Below are positions 52,499 to 59,916 of a stretch of DNA of 64,000 bases, piece after piece. The notes below the pieces were generated by a model. The model saw nothing but the letters and a program-made list of their open reading frames with translations, was not told the origin of the DNA and made no database searches. The stretch is from an uncultured Collinsella sp. (GTDB lineage Bacteria > Actinomycetota > Coriobacteriia > Coriobacteriales > Coriobacteriaceae): NCBI GenBank assembly GCA_934654585.1, contig CAKUGF010000001.1, positions 124,001 to 188,000 on the forward strand, in the 5' to 3' direction. Both the position numbers and the translations under genes were made by a program. How positions within the stretch are numbered: the first letter of the stretch is position 1; every line of letters begins with the position of its first letter.

Positions 52499-53311
52499 AT
52501 GTTGTTGTGTCCCGTTTGCCATGAGCCGTTGGTGGACGACGAGCGTGGGGCTGCATGCGCGGGCGGACATCGGTTCGATCGTGCGCGCGAGGGCTATCTG
52601 TACCTGTTGCGCTCGTCTAAGAGCGGTGACTCTATGGGCGATCCCAAGTCTCAGGCGCGCAGCCGTCGCGACTTTCTGAATCGCGACTACTATGCGCCGT
52701 TGCGCGATGCGATGGTCGAGCTGGTGTACGAACGAGCGGCTGAGCGCGGGGCGTCCACGGACAAACCGCTGACCCTGCTCGACATCTGCTGCGGCGAAGG
52801 CTACTACACAAGTGCCATGGGCTCGGTGTCGGGCGTTGATGCCTACGGCTTTGACCTGGGCAAGGAAATGGTGCGCCTAGCTGCCAAGCGGGGCGGCGCG
52901 ACGTATTTCGTCGTCAACATGAAGGACATCCCCGTGGCGGATGGCGCCTTTGATATGGTGACCGAGCTCTTTGCTCCCTTTAACGAGCGCGAGTTTGCCC
53001 GCGTGCTGGCGCCCGAGGGTTCGCTCTATACCGTGGTGCCGGGCGCCCGCCATCTCTTTGGACTCAAGGAAGTGCTCTACGACACGCCGTACCTCAACGA
53101 CGAAAAGCTACCGCAGACGACCGAGCTCGAGTTGGTCGGCACGCAGCGCGTGACGGCGAACATTACGCTGGCAACGCAAGCGGACATCGAGGCCGTATTC
53201 CAGATGACGCCGTACTACTACCGCACGCGTCCGGCGGACAAAGAGCGCCTGGCAAACCTCGATACCCTCCAAACGGACATCGACTTCATCATCGCCGAGT
53301 ACCGCCACTAA
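52499..53311 (+). CDS. rlmA: 23S rRNA (guanine(745)-N1)-methyltransferase, RlmA type
   Basis: A 270-residue enzyme. The N-terminal zinc finger (CPVCHEPL then CAGGHRFD) is diagnostic, followed by AREGYLYLL, GDSMGDPKSQARSRRDFLNR and a class I SAM domain (LLDICCGEGYYTSAM). In actinobacteria the related TlrB/RlmA-II form methylates G748 and can affect tylosin sensitivity, and the exact target cannot be told from sequence. AAGGAGTTGCC precedes the ATG. Confidence 0.9.
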   Translation: MLLCPVCHEPLVDDERGAACAGGHRFDRAREGYLYLLRSSKSGDSMGDPKSQARSRRDFLNRDYYAPLRDAMVELVYERAAERGASTDKPLTLLDICCGEGYYTSAMGSVSGVDAYGFDLGKEMVRLAAKRGGATYFVVNMKDIPVADGAFDMVTELFAPFNEREFARVLAPEGSLYTVVPGARHLFGLKEVLYDTPYLNDEKLPQTTELELVGTQRVTANITLATQADIEAVFQMTPYYYRTRPADKERLANLDTLQTDIDFIIAEYRH

Positions 53312-53382
53312 CCTGCCAAAAAGGGACAGGTTTATTTTGGCAGGTTTTGCCAAAAAGGGACAGGTTTATTTTGGCAGGTTTT
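53312..53382. repeat. Two tandem TGCCAAAAAGGGACAGG hairpins
   Basis: TGCCAAAAAGGGACAGG-TTTATTTTGGCA occurs twice head to tail, starting right after the rlmA stop codon. Each copy forms a GCCAAAA/TTTTGGC stem. Same GGGACAG core as the other hairpin families. Confidence 0.9.
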
Positions 53383-53398
53383 ATCTGGGCAAACGTAA

Positions 53399-53434
53399 AG
53401 GGCCGACCGCGTTGCTACGCGATCGGCCCTTTTT
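53399..53434. terminator. Bidirectional-looking terminator between rlmA and the next gene
   Basis: AGGGCCGACCGCG and CGCGATCGGCCCT (one mismatch) form a strong stem followed by TTTT on the plus strand. The minus gene at 53471 also ends toward it. Confidence 0.85.
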
Positions 53435-53470
53435 GGCTGCTTGATAGCATGGGCTATGAGAGACGGGTGC

Positions 53471-53872
53471 CTACAGGCGATCCTTGTTCTCGGCCTTAAC
53501 GGCGTGTGCTTGCTGAACAAAGAACAGGTCGTACACCACGATGACAAAGGCGCCGATGTTGACGGCGCTGCCGCCGAGCGCGGGAAGCGTGAGCGCGGCT
53601 TGGAGGAGCGTGGCGACCGCGGCAACAATACCGAGCTTAAACGCGCCGTCTACCTGCGAAGGCTTGTTGGCACCCTTGATGCCCGCAACGCCTGCGGCGA
53701 GGTCGATGAGGCCCTTTGCGATAATCACGGCCGCGGCGAGCATGGCATTCGATCCGTAGGTGGACTCGAGCTTGCCGGTCGCGATGCCGGCGATTCCAAT
53801 GACGAGACTTGCGATGCCCAGAACAAAATAAATCAGGGCAAGGATTTTGAGTGTCTTGCGAGCAGCGCTCAT
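53471..53872 (-). CDS. Four-helix membrane protein
   Basis: A 133-residue integral membrane protein (starts MSAARKTLKILALIYFVLGI) with four hydrophobic helices and small-residue-rich loops (GIAGIATGKLES, KGLIDLAAGVAGI). ATG 53872 follows GAAAGGATCAGCT. No charged catalytic motif or known family was recognised. Confidence 0.75.
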   Translation of the reverse strand: MSAARKTLKILALIYFVLGIASLVIGIAGIATGKLESTYGSNAMLAAAVIIAKGLIDLAAGVAGIKGANKPSQVDGAFKLGIVAAVATLLQAALTLPALGGSAVNIGAFVIVVYDLFFVQQAHAVKAENKDRL

Positions 53873-54100
53873 AGCTGATCCTTTCGATGCGGGCACGGAG
53901 AATCTGTCGCACCCAGGTTACGGCACATATCGTGAAGCACATTGTAGTTCAACGGCGGCGTGCATGCGCTTGAAAGCGTCTCTTGCCTGTACGGTCCAAC
54001 CTTTCAAAAGGGAAAGCTGGGTGTAAGTCAAATCGATGGCAGCGTATGCGCGGCGCTGCGATGATGAGGCCATGGTAAGAGCTGGACCGAAGGAGGAGCC

Positions 54101-54244
54101 ATGATGTACGGAGCCAAGCAAGTGGGTGAGCCGCGGTCGTTGGGAAGGCGCATGAGTGATTCTGTGATCGCTGCCGTGTGCACGGGATTGATGGCGGTGC
54201 TTTGCATTGGGATGCTGTGGACCTTGTCGCATGTGGGACAATAG
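54101..54244 (+). CDS. Small single-helix membrane protein
   Basis: A 47-residue frame beginning MMYGAKQVGEPRSLGRRMSD with one transmembrane helix (SVIAAVCTGLMAVLCIGMLW). An excellent ribosome site (AAGGAGGAGCC) precedes the ATG, which is the main reason to call it. It sits 64 bp before rsmJ. The rest of the 53873-54100 gap shows nothing clear. Confidence 0.55.
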   Translation: MMYGAKQVGEPRSLGRRMSDSVIAAVCTGLMAVLCIGMLWTLSHVGQ

Positions 54245-54308
54245 CGGACGGTTGGGTGCCGACATGAATGGCGCCCATGTATTCGTTTTTGTTTGCTAAG
54301 GAGTGTCC

Positions 54309-55013
54309 ATGGGCGTCGTCGATCCCTTTTCTGTTGCTCGGGCGGCAGGGCTCGAGTTAACCAGGACACCCGAGGGCCTCACGCTCACCGATGGCTCGAT
54401 GGAGCTGCGAGCCGATTTTGCCCGCATGCTTCCACGACTCAAGCAAGGCCGCCTGCAGCAGGAGCTGCTGGTGAAGGCCGCGCGCGCGAAAGGCGTTGAG
54501 CGCCCGTGGGCAATCGATGCCACGGCAGGTTTTGGCGAGGATTCGCTGCTGCTGGCCGCCGCGGGCTTTGCGGTCGATTTATATGAGCAGGACTATGTAA
54601 TCGCGGCGCTGCTGCAGGATGCCTTGGAACGTGCGGCGGACGATCCGGCGCTTGCGGATGCCGTGGCGCGTATGCGTCTACATGCAGGCAAGGACAGCAT
54701 CGCCGGTCTTCACCATACGGCTGAGCTGGTCGAGCAGGGTGAGCTCGCCGCGCCGGACGTGGTGTACCTGGACCCTATGTTCCCCGAGCGCACCAAGAGT
54801 GCGGCGGTCAAAAAGAAGTTTCAGCTGCTGCATCATCTGGAGCAGCCGTGCGCCGATGAGGAGACGCTGGTCGAGGCGGCGCTTGCCGTGCATCCGCGCA
54901 AAGTCGTTATCAAACGACCGGTGAAGGGCCCGCTACTTGCCGGTATGAAGCCGAGCTATCAGCTCGCGGGCAAGGCCGTGCGCTATGACGTCCTGGTGCC
55001 GCCGCGTCTATAG
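54309..55013 (+). CDS. rsmJ: RsmJ-like 16S rRNA (guanine-N2)-methyltransferase
   Basis: A 234-residue SAM-dependent enzyme with the RsmJ motifs WAIDATAGFGEDSLLLA, VYLDPMFPER and KKKFQLLHHLEQPCADEETL. In other bacteria RsmJ methylates G1516 of 16S rRNA. AAGGAG precedes ATG 54309; the GTG at 54303 is less likely. Length is near the family norm of ~250. Confidence 0.9.
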   Translation: MGVVDPFSVARAAGLELTRTPEGLTLTDGSMELRADFARMLPRLKQGRLQQELLVKAARAKGVERPWAIDATAGFGEDSLLLAAAGFAVDLYEQDYVIAALLQDALERAADDPALADAVARMRLHAGKDSIAGLHHTAELVEQGELAAPDVVYLDPMFPERTKSAAVKKKFQLLHHLEQPCADEETLVEAALAVHPRKVVIKRPVKGPLLAGMKPSYQLAGKAVRYDVLVPPRL

Positions 55014-55041
55014 CCTGTCGAGTAAGGGCGGATGCGCGGGA

Positions 55042-55338
55042 CTATTTCCAAGGGTGCGACGTCAAATGCCAGCCGCCGCAGTACTCGCATTTATAGCAGG
55101 CCAGTCCGCGGCGCCCACGATTCTCGCAATCGGCCATAACGGCCTCTGCCTCGGCGCGCGTGTCGTAGCGGTTCTTGCGTTCGCACGATTTGTAGCGCCA
55201 GGCCTCGTCGCGCTCGGCATCCAGGGCGCCGCGGCGCTCGTCCTCGCGCGCAAACAGGTCGCTCATATCGCCGCCGGTGGCAGCGCCCAAAAACTCGCTT
55301 TTGGCCTTTGACCAGGCGGCTCGCTTTTTGCTTCCCAT
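55042..55338 (-). CDS. Small protein with a C-terminal zinc-ribbon-like motif
   Basis: 98 residues, basic N-terminus (MGSKKRAAWSKAKSEF), a helical middle and C-terminal CYKCEYCGGWHLTSH, whose Cys and His residues could bind one zinc. ATG 55338 was chosen; GGAAAGGGG lies ten bases upstream. Similar short proteins occur in actinobacteria with no assigned function. Confidence 0.7.
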   Translation of the reverse strand: MGSKKRAAWSKAKSEFLGAATGGDMSDLFAREDERRGALDAERDEAWRYKSCERKNRYDTRAEAEAVMADCENRGRRGLACYKCEYCGGWHLTSHPWK

Positions 55339-55415
55339 CTGCTTCGCGCCCCTTTCCAAACGCTGGTATCATTGCCCAATCAAAGTGATACCAATAAACG
55401 TGAGGTCGCCGCACG

Positions 55416-55904
55416 ATGATCAGAAAAACCCTCGATACCGACATTCCAGCCGTCATGGCTATTTACGACGCTGCCCGCGCTTTTATGCGCGAGCATGGTA
55501 ATGCTACGCAGTGGCCGGTTGGCACGCCCTCGGCCGAGCAACTCAAAAGCGATATCGCCGCCGGTGGCAGCTATGTGTGTGAAGTCGACGGCCGCGTGGT
55601 GGCGACGTTTGCCTTTTTGACGGGGCCGGACAGTTCCTACGATGTGATCGAGGACGGTCGGTGGCGCAGCGATGCCCCGTATGCCGTGCTGCACCGCGTG
55701 GCATCCGATGGCACCACGCATGGCGTTGCGGCCGCGATGTTCACTTTTGCCAAGGAGCGCGTCGACCATTTGCGCATCGACACGCACCAAGACAACCTGC
55801 CCATGCAGGGTGCCATTCTCAAGGCCGGGTTCGAGCGCGCCGGCGTCGTGTATGTGTCGGACGGCACGCCGCGTGTTGCGTTTGACTGGCTGCGCGAGGC
55901 GTAG
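55416..55904 (+). CDS. GNAT-family N-acetyltransferase
   Basis: A 162-residue protein of the Acetyltransf_1 fold (IRKTLDTDIPAVMAIYDAAR, then HGVAAAMFTFAKERVDHLRI and the end HQDNLPMQGAILKAGFERAG, where the conserved N-x-x-M-x-x-x-x-K-x-G-F pattern sits). The acetyl-CoA loop (R/Q-x-x-G-x-A) is degenerate. The substrate is unknown. Own terminator downstream. Confidence 0.85.
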   Translation: MIRKTLDTDIPAVMAIYDAARAFMREHGNATQWPVGTPSAEQLKSDIAAGGSYVCEVDGRVVATFAFLTGPDSSYDVIEDGRWRSDAPYAVLHRVASDGTTHGVAAAMFTFAKERVDHLRIDTHQDNLPMQGAILKAGFERAGVVYVSDGTPRVAFDWLREA

Positions 55905-55939
55905 GGGCCGAGTCGCGTATCAACATCTCGCCTAAATAA

Positions 55940-55965
55940 AATGGCCCCGGGTGGGGCCATTTTTG
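55940..55965 (+). terminator. Terminator of the GNAT gene
   Basis: AATGGCCCC-GGGT-GGGGCCATT followed by TTT. Confidence 0.88.
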
Positions 55966-56023
55966 TCTGCAGGTGATGCTTTGGATGGGCGAGGACCAAC
56001 GTCCGTCGCCAGGGCGATAGTAG

Positions 56024-56449
56024 TTATGCCTTAGGCAGCTCGCTTCCGCAGTGGCAGCACTTGGTCGCGCCCTCGTTTACCTCTTCCAGGCAATAGGGGC
56101 AGACGGGCTTGGGGGCGGCTTCCTCGGCGGTGGCGCCGGCTAGCTTGTCGCCAATCTCCTGTGCCTTGTTAAACGCCTTGACGATGGCAAAGACAATCGC
56201 CGCCACAATTAAAAAGTTGATGCACGCGCCGATGAACGTGCCAAAGTCGATATTGGTGCCCGGCACCACCAGCCCTGAGATCTCGGTCGCGCTACCGCCG
56301 GCAATCACGGAGATGAGCGGGTTGATGATGTTATCGGTAAGCGAGGTCACGATGGCGGTGAACGCGCCGCCGATAATCACGCCGACAGCCATGTCCATCA
56401 CGTTGCCGCGATTGATGAATTCCTTGAACTCGTTGAGCAGTGCCTTCAT
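56024..56449 (-). CDS. mscL: Large-conductance mechanosensitive channel with C-terminal zinc ribbon
   Basis: A 141-residue MscL. The N-terminal helix and TM1 are typical (LNEFKEFINRGNVMDMAVGV, IIGGAFTAIVTSLTDNIINP), as is TM2 (FGTFIGACINFLIVAAIVFA). The C-terminal cytoplasmic helix is replaced or extended by CPYCLEEVNEGATKCCHCG, a double-CxxC zinc ribbon. The channel opens under membrane tension to protect from osmotic downshock. GAGGAGCCACT precedes the ATG. Confidence 0.93.
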   Translation of the reverse strand: MKALLNEFKEFINRGNVMDMAVGVIIGGAFTAIVTSLTDNIINPLISVIAGGSATEISGLVVPGTNIDFGTFIGACINFLIVAAIVFAIVKAFNKAQEIGDKLAGATAEEAAPKPVCPYCLEEVNEGATKCCHCGSELPKA

Positions 56450-56690
56450 AGTGGCTCCTCGCTGTTGTGGGGCTCACGTATCCACCGCCCCAGATGAGCC
56501 CGGACAGACAAAAGGGGAGGTGCCGGCTTTCGCAAGGCGCGAACCTACGAAAATCGCCGCGCGGCAACGCAGGGCGATGAGCTCGGTCGGGGGATAGGGC
56601 CCGCTTCGCCCGCCGGCTCGTAAATTGTATCATCCAGTGTGTGACAAAAGCGTACCCTGCGGGGTCGGTGGGCTATCAACGGGGGAGATC

Positions 56691-58694
56691 ATGTCGAAGC
56701 AAGCGGTCATAGGAATTCTGGCACATGTCGATGCCGGTAAGACCACGCTGGCCGAGGCCATGCTGTTTCATGCCGGCCGCATTCGCAAACGCGGGCGCGT
56801 GGACGATGGCGACTCGCATCTTGACACGAACGAGATTGAGCGCGAGCGCGGCATCACGATCTTCTCGTCGCAGGCCGTGCTCGACCACGGCGACACTCAC
56901 GTTATGCTCGTGGACGCTCCCGGCCATGTCGATTTTTCGGCCGAGGCGGAGCGCACGCTGCGCGCGCTCGACTATGCGATCCTGGTGGTGGGAGCCAACG
57001 ACGGCGTGCAGGGTCATACCGAAACCCTGTGGCGACTGCTTGCTCGCTACGACATTCCGACGTTCATCTTTATCAACAAGATCGATCTTGAAAACCCTGG
57101 TCGTGATGCGCTGTTGGCGCAACTCGGCCAGCGCCTTTCCGAGGGCTGTCTAGATGCCGAGGGCTTGCTGGCAGGCGGCGCCGTGCAAGAGGATGCCGCG
57201 GCGCTGGATGAGGCGGCGCTCGATGAGTTTCTTGAAGCAGGAAAGCTGTCTGCCGCAACGCTTTCGCGCATGGTGGCCGAGCACAGGTTGTTCCCCTGCT
57301 TTGCCGGCTCGGCGCTCAAAGACCAAGGCGTGGCGGAGCTGCTCGACGGCATGTGCGCTTTGATGCGCGAGCGGACGTGGCCCCAAGAGTTTGCAGCACG
57401 AGTCTACCGCGTGAGTCGTGGAGACCGCGGCGAGCGTCTTGCGTGGGTCAAGGTGACGGGCGGTGTGCTGCGTGCAAAACAGGTGATTGAGGGGCGCTCC
57501 GGTGTCGAGGCTTGGGAGCAAAAGATCGACCAGGTGCGCATCTATAACGGCGAGAAATACGAGCTTGCCCAAGAAGTTGCCGCCGGCGGTATCTGCGCCG
57601 TGACGGGCCTCGCGCACGTTCGTCCAGGTGATGCCCTGGGCGCAGAGCCCATGGGCGAGCAGCCGATCATCGCACCGGTTCTCACCTATACGGTGCTGCC
57701 GGGCGAGCACGATGTCCACACGGTGTTCCAGGCGCTGACCGAGCTTGCCGACGAGGATCCCATGCTCGGCGTAAGCTGGAACACGCATCTTGAGCAGATC
57801 CATCTGCAGCTCATGGGCGCCGTGCAGCTGGAGGTCGTGCAGCGGGTGCTGGCTGACCGGTTTGACCTTACGGTCGAGTTTGAACCCGGTGGCATTCTCT
57901 ATAAGGAGACTATCTCCCAGCCGGTCGAGGGCGTTGGCCATTTTGAGCCGCTGCGTCACTATGCCGAGGTTCACCTGCGCCTGGAGCCGTTGCCGGCGGG
58001 TTCGGGCGTGCAATTTGGCACCGTGACCTCGACCGACGAACTCGACCTCAACTGGCAGCGCCTGGCGCTCACCAATGCTATGGAACGCGATCACCTGGGC
58101 GTACTGACCGGTTCGCCCATCACCGATGTGCGCATTACGCTCACGGGCGGTCGCGCACATGCCAAGCACACCGAGGGCGGCGACTTTCGCCAGGCAACGT
58201 ATCGTGCGATTCGCCAGGGACTCATGCAGGCGCGTGAGGCTGGCGCGGCAGTGTTGCTGGAGCCGTGGTATCACTTTGAGCTCGAGGTGCCCGGGGAATG
58301 TGTGGGCCGTGCGCTCTCGGATGCCACGCGTATGGGTGCCGAGTGCGAGCCGCCGGCGATGCTGGGCGATCGCGCCAAGCTCGTAGGCCGCGTCCCCGCA
58401 TCCGAGGTGCAGGACTATGCGCTGGAGGTGGCCGCCTACACGAGCGGCCGCGGTCATCTGTACCTGGAGTTTGCCGGCTACGCGCCCTGTCATGATGCCG
58501 AGCGCGTGATCGAGGCGGCTGCCTACGAGCCCGAGGCCGATCTGCCCAACACGCCCGACTCGGTCTTTTGCTCCCACGGCGCCGGCTACACCGTCAAGTG
58601 GTACGACGTCCCCGCCGCGGCGCACGTCCGCATCGATTCCACGACCTTTCGTCCCTGGCGCGCGGCAGATGCCGAATTCTTCGGCCGCGTGTGA
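56691..58694 (+). CDS. TetM-like translation-factor GTPase
   Basis: A 667-residue EF-G/TetM-type GTPase. G1 AHVDAGKTTLAEAML, G2 region ERERGITIFSS, G3 VDAPGHVDFSAE, G4 NKIDLEN; domain IV and V follow (GRAHAKHTEGGDFRQATYRA, ending in VRIDSTTFRPWRAADAEFF). It resembles ribosomal-protection proteins in layout but is a diverged paralogue, so tetracycline resistance should not be assumed. ATG 56691 follows GGGGGAG. Its TGA stop codon is formed by the REP-like repeat GTGTGACAAAGG. Confidence 0.88.
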   Translation: MSKQAVIGILAHVDAGKTTLAEAMLFHAGRIRKRGRVDDGDSHLDTNEIERERGITIFSSQAVLDHGDTHVMLVDAPGHVDFSAEAERTLRALDYAILVVGANDGVQGHTETLWRLLARYDIPTFIFINKIDLENPGRDALLAQLGQRLSEGCLDAEGLLAGGAVQEDAAALDEAALDEFLEAGKLSAATLSRMVAEHRLFPCFAGSALKDQGVAELLDGMCALMRERTWPQEFAARVYRVSRGDRGERLAWVKVTGGVLRAKQVIEGRSGVEAWEQKIDQVRIYNGEKYELAQEVAAGGICAVTGLAHVRPGDALGAEPMGEQPIIAPVLTYTVLPGEHDVHTVFQALTELADEDPMLGVSWNTHLEQIHLQLMGAVQLEVVQRVLADRFDLTVEFEPGGILYKETISQPVEGVGHFEPLRHYAEVHLRLEPLPAGSGVQFGTVTSTDELDLNWQRLALTNAMERDHLGVLTGSPITDVRITLTGGRAHAKHTEGGDFRQATYRAIRQGLMQAREAGAAVLLEPWYHFELEVPGECVGRALSDATRMGAECEPPAMLGDRAKLVGRVPASEVQDYALEVAAYTSGRGHLYLEFAGYAPCHDAERVIEAAAYEPEADLPNTPDSVFCSHGAGYTVKWYDVPAAAHVRIDSTTFRPWRAADAEFFGRV

Positions 58695-58720
58695 CAAAGG
58701 GACAGCCCCCTTTGTCACAT
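58690..58720. repeat. GTGACAAA-type REP-like palindrome overlapping a stop codon
   Basis: TGTGACAAAGGGACAG...CCCCCTTTGTCACAT. The TGA at 58692-58694 is the stop codon of the preceding GTPase gene. Confidence 0.9.
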
Positions 58721-58723
58721 TCA

Positions 58724-58756
58724 GTTGGTATAACTCGGTATAAGTTGGTATAACTG
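58724..58756. promoter_or_regulatory. Three GGTATAA boxes at exact 10-bp spacing
   Basis: GGTATAA occurs at 58727, 58737 and 58747 in the context TTGGTATAACT/TCGGTATAAG. Each box also resembles an extended -10 (TGGTATAAC). They lie 33-62 bp before the AAA ATPase start, so they are either the promoter or a helically phased regulator site. Confidence 0.6.
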
Positions 58757-58788
58757 TAGAGAGCGTTTGCCAATCCGAGGAGGCCGAT

Positions 58789-59907
58789 ATGAATCCAAAT
58801 CCCTTTAAGCCAACGGCTGGCAAGCGGCCTCCGGTGTTGATCGGCCGCGAGTCGGTCATTGAGGATTTTGAAGAAGGTCTCGACAACGGTGCGGGAGCGC
58901 CGGGCAGGCTCATGCTCATCACGGGAAACCGCGGCTGTGGCAAAACGGTCCTGCTGCGTGAGTTGCAGCGCTTGGCGGCAGAGCGCGGTTGGGCGGTCAT
59001 TTCCGATTCGGCATCGCTTGGCTTATGCGACCGCCTGGCCGACGCGCTTCGCTCAAACAAACCCGTCGTGACGTCTATGGAATTCGGCCCATCATTCGGG
59101 CGTATGTCGGTCGAGGCAGCGCGCGCAAAGGGCGAAACGTTGCGTGGGTTGGTCAACGAACGCCTCAATAAGCTTGGGTCGGGAAAAGGCATCCTGTTTG
59201 CGATTGACGAAGCGCAGTCGGCATCTATCGAGGAGTTGGCCGCCTTGGCCGTTCTCTATCAGCAGGTGCTGGGAGACCAAGATGCCACGGGCCTGCCCGA
59301 TAGCGAGCAGCGCGGTCTTGCCTTGGTGTTTGCCGGCCTGCCCAGCATGGTGGACGACCTGCTCGAGGAGCCGAGCGTGACGTTTTTACGCCGTGCTCAG
59401 CAGCGTACGCTGGGGGTGATCTCTTTGCCTAAGGTACGCGATGCGTTTATCCAGACGGTTCAGGATGCCGGCCTTAACGTTGATGTGGAGACGGCGGATC
59501 TTGCAGCGCGCAAGAGTATGGGCCATCCCTACATGGTCCAGCTTGTGGGCTATTACATGTGGCGGGCGGTCGTTCGCCGTGGCTCACAGATCATTGAAGA
59601 GCGCGATGTCGAGGCCGGCTACGCAGATGCCATCTCTGAGTTCTATGAAGCAGTCGACGCGCCGCTGTATTACGGCCTGCGCAGCCCTCAACGTCTGTTT
59701 ATCGAGGCGATGGCGGTTGACGAGAACAAGCCGACGCGCATGGCGGACATCATCGAGCGCTGCGACCGCACCCAGAGTTGGGTGAGCAAGTACCGCGCAA
59801 GCCTGATTCGCGAGCGCGTTATCGAGGCTGCCGGATACGGCCTCGTCCGCTTTGTCGTGCCCATGCTGGGCGAGTACATTCGCGATCGCGTTCTATGGCA
59901 CGAATAG
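58789..59907 (+). CDS. AAA/Orc-like ATPase
   Basis: A 372-residue STAND-like or Cdc6-type AAA protein. Sensor layout: GRESVIEDFEEGL at the N-terminus, Walker A GNRGCGKTVLLRE, Walker B GILFAIDEAQSAS, sensor 1 LVFAGLPS, and a C-terminal winged-helix-like part (RMADIIERCDRTQSWVSKYR). Such stand-alone ATPases are found next to mobile or defence genes, but also as housekeeping genes in actinobacteria. The UvrA-like gene starts 9 bp after its stop, so they form an operon. Function unknown. Confidence 0.8.
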   Translation: MNPNPFKPTAGKRPPVLIGRESVIEDFEEGLDNGAGAPGRLMLITGNRGCGKTVLLRELQRLAAERGWAVISDSASLGLCDRLADALRSNKPVVTSMEFGPSFGRMSVEAARAKGETLRGLVNERLNKLGSGKGILFAIDEAQSASIEELAALAVLYQQVLGDQDATGLPDSEQRGLALVFAGLPSMVDDLLEEPSVTFLRRAQQRTLGVISLPKVRDAFIQTVQDAGLNVDVETADLAARKSMGHPYMVQLVGYYMWRAVVRRGSQIIEERDVEAGYADAISEFYEAVDAPLYYGLRSPQRLFIEAMAVDENKPTRMADIIERCDRTQSWVSKYRASLIRERVIEAAGYGLVRFVVPMLGEYIRDRVLWHE

Positions 59908-59916
59908 GGGGTAAAG

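Noticed and set aside
56625..56690. Upstream start for the TetM-like GTPase
   Set aside because: The extension has no conserved residues, whereas ATG 56691 is preceded by GGGGGAG and begins the conserved GTPase fold.
57150..59192. 680-residue frame antisense to the TetM-like and AAA genes
   Set aside because: It spans two well-supported genes and an intergenic repeat, and has shadow-like composition.
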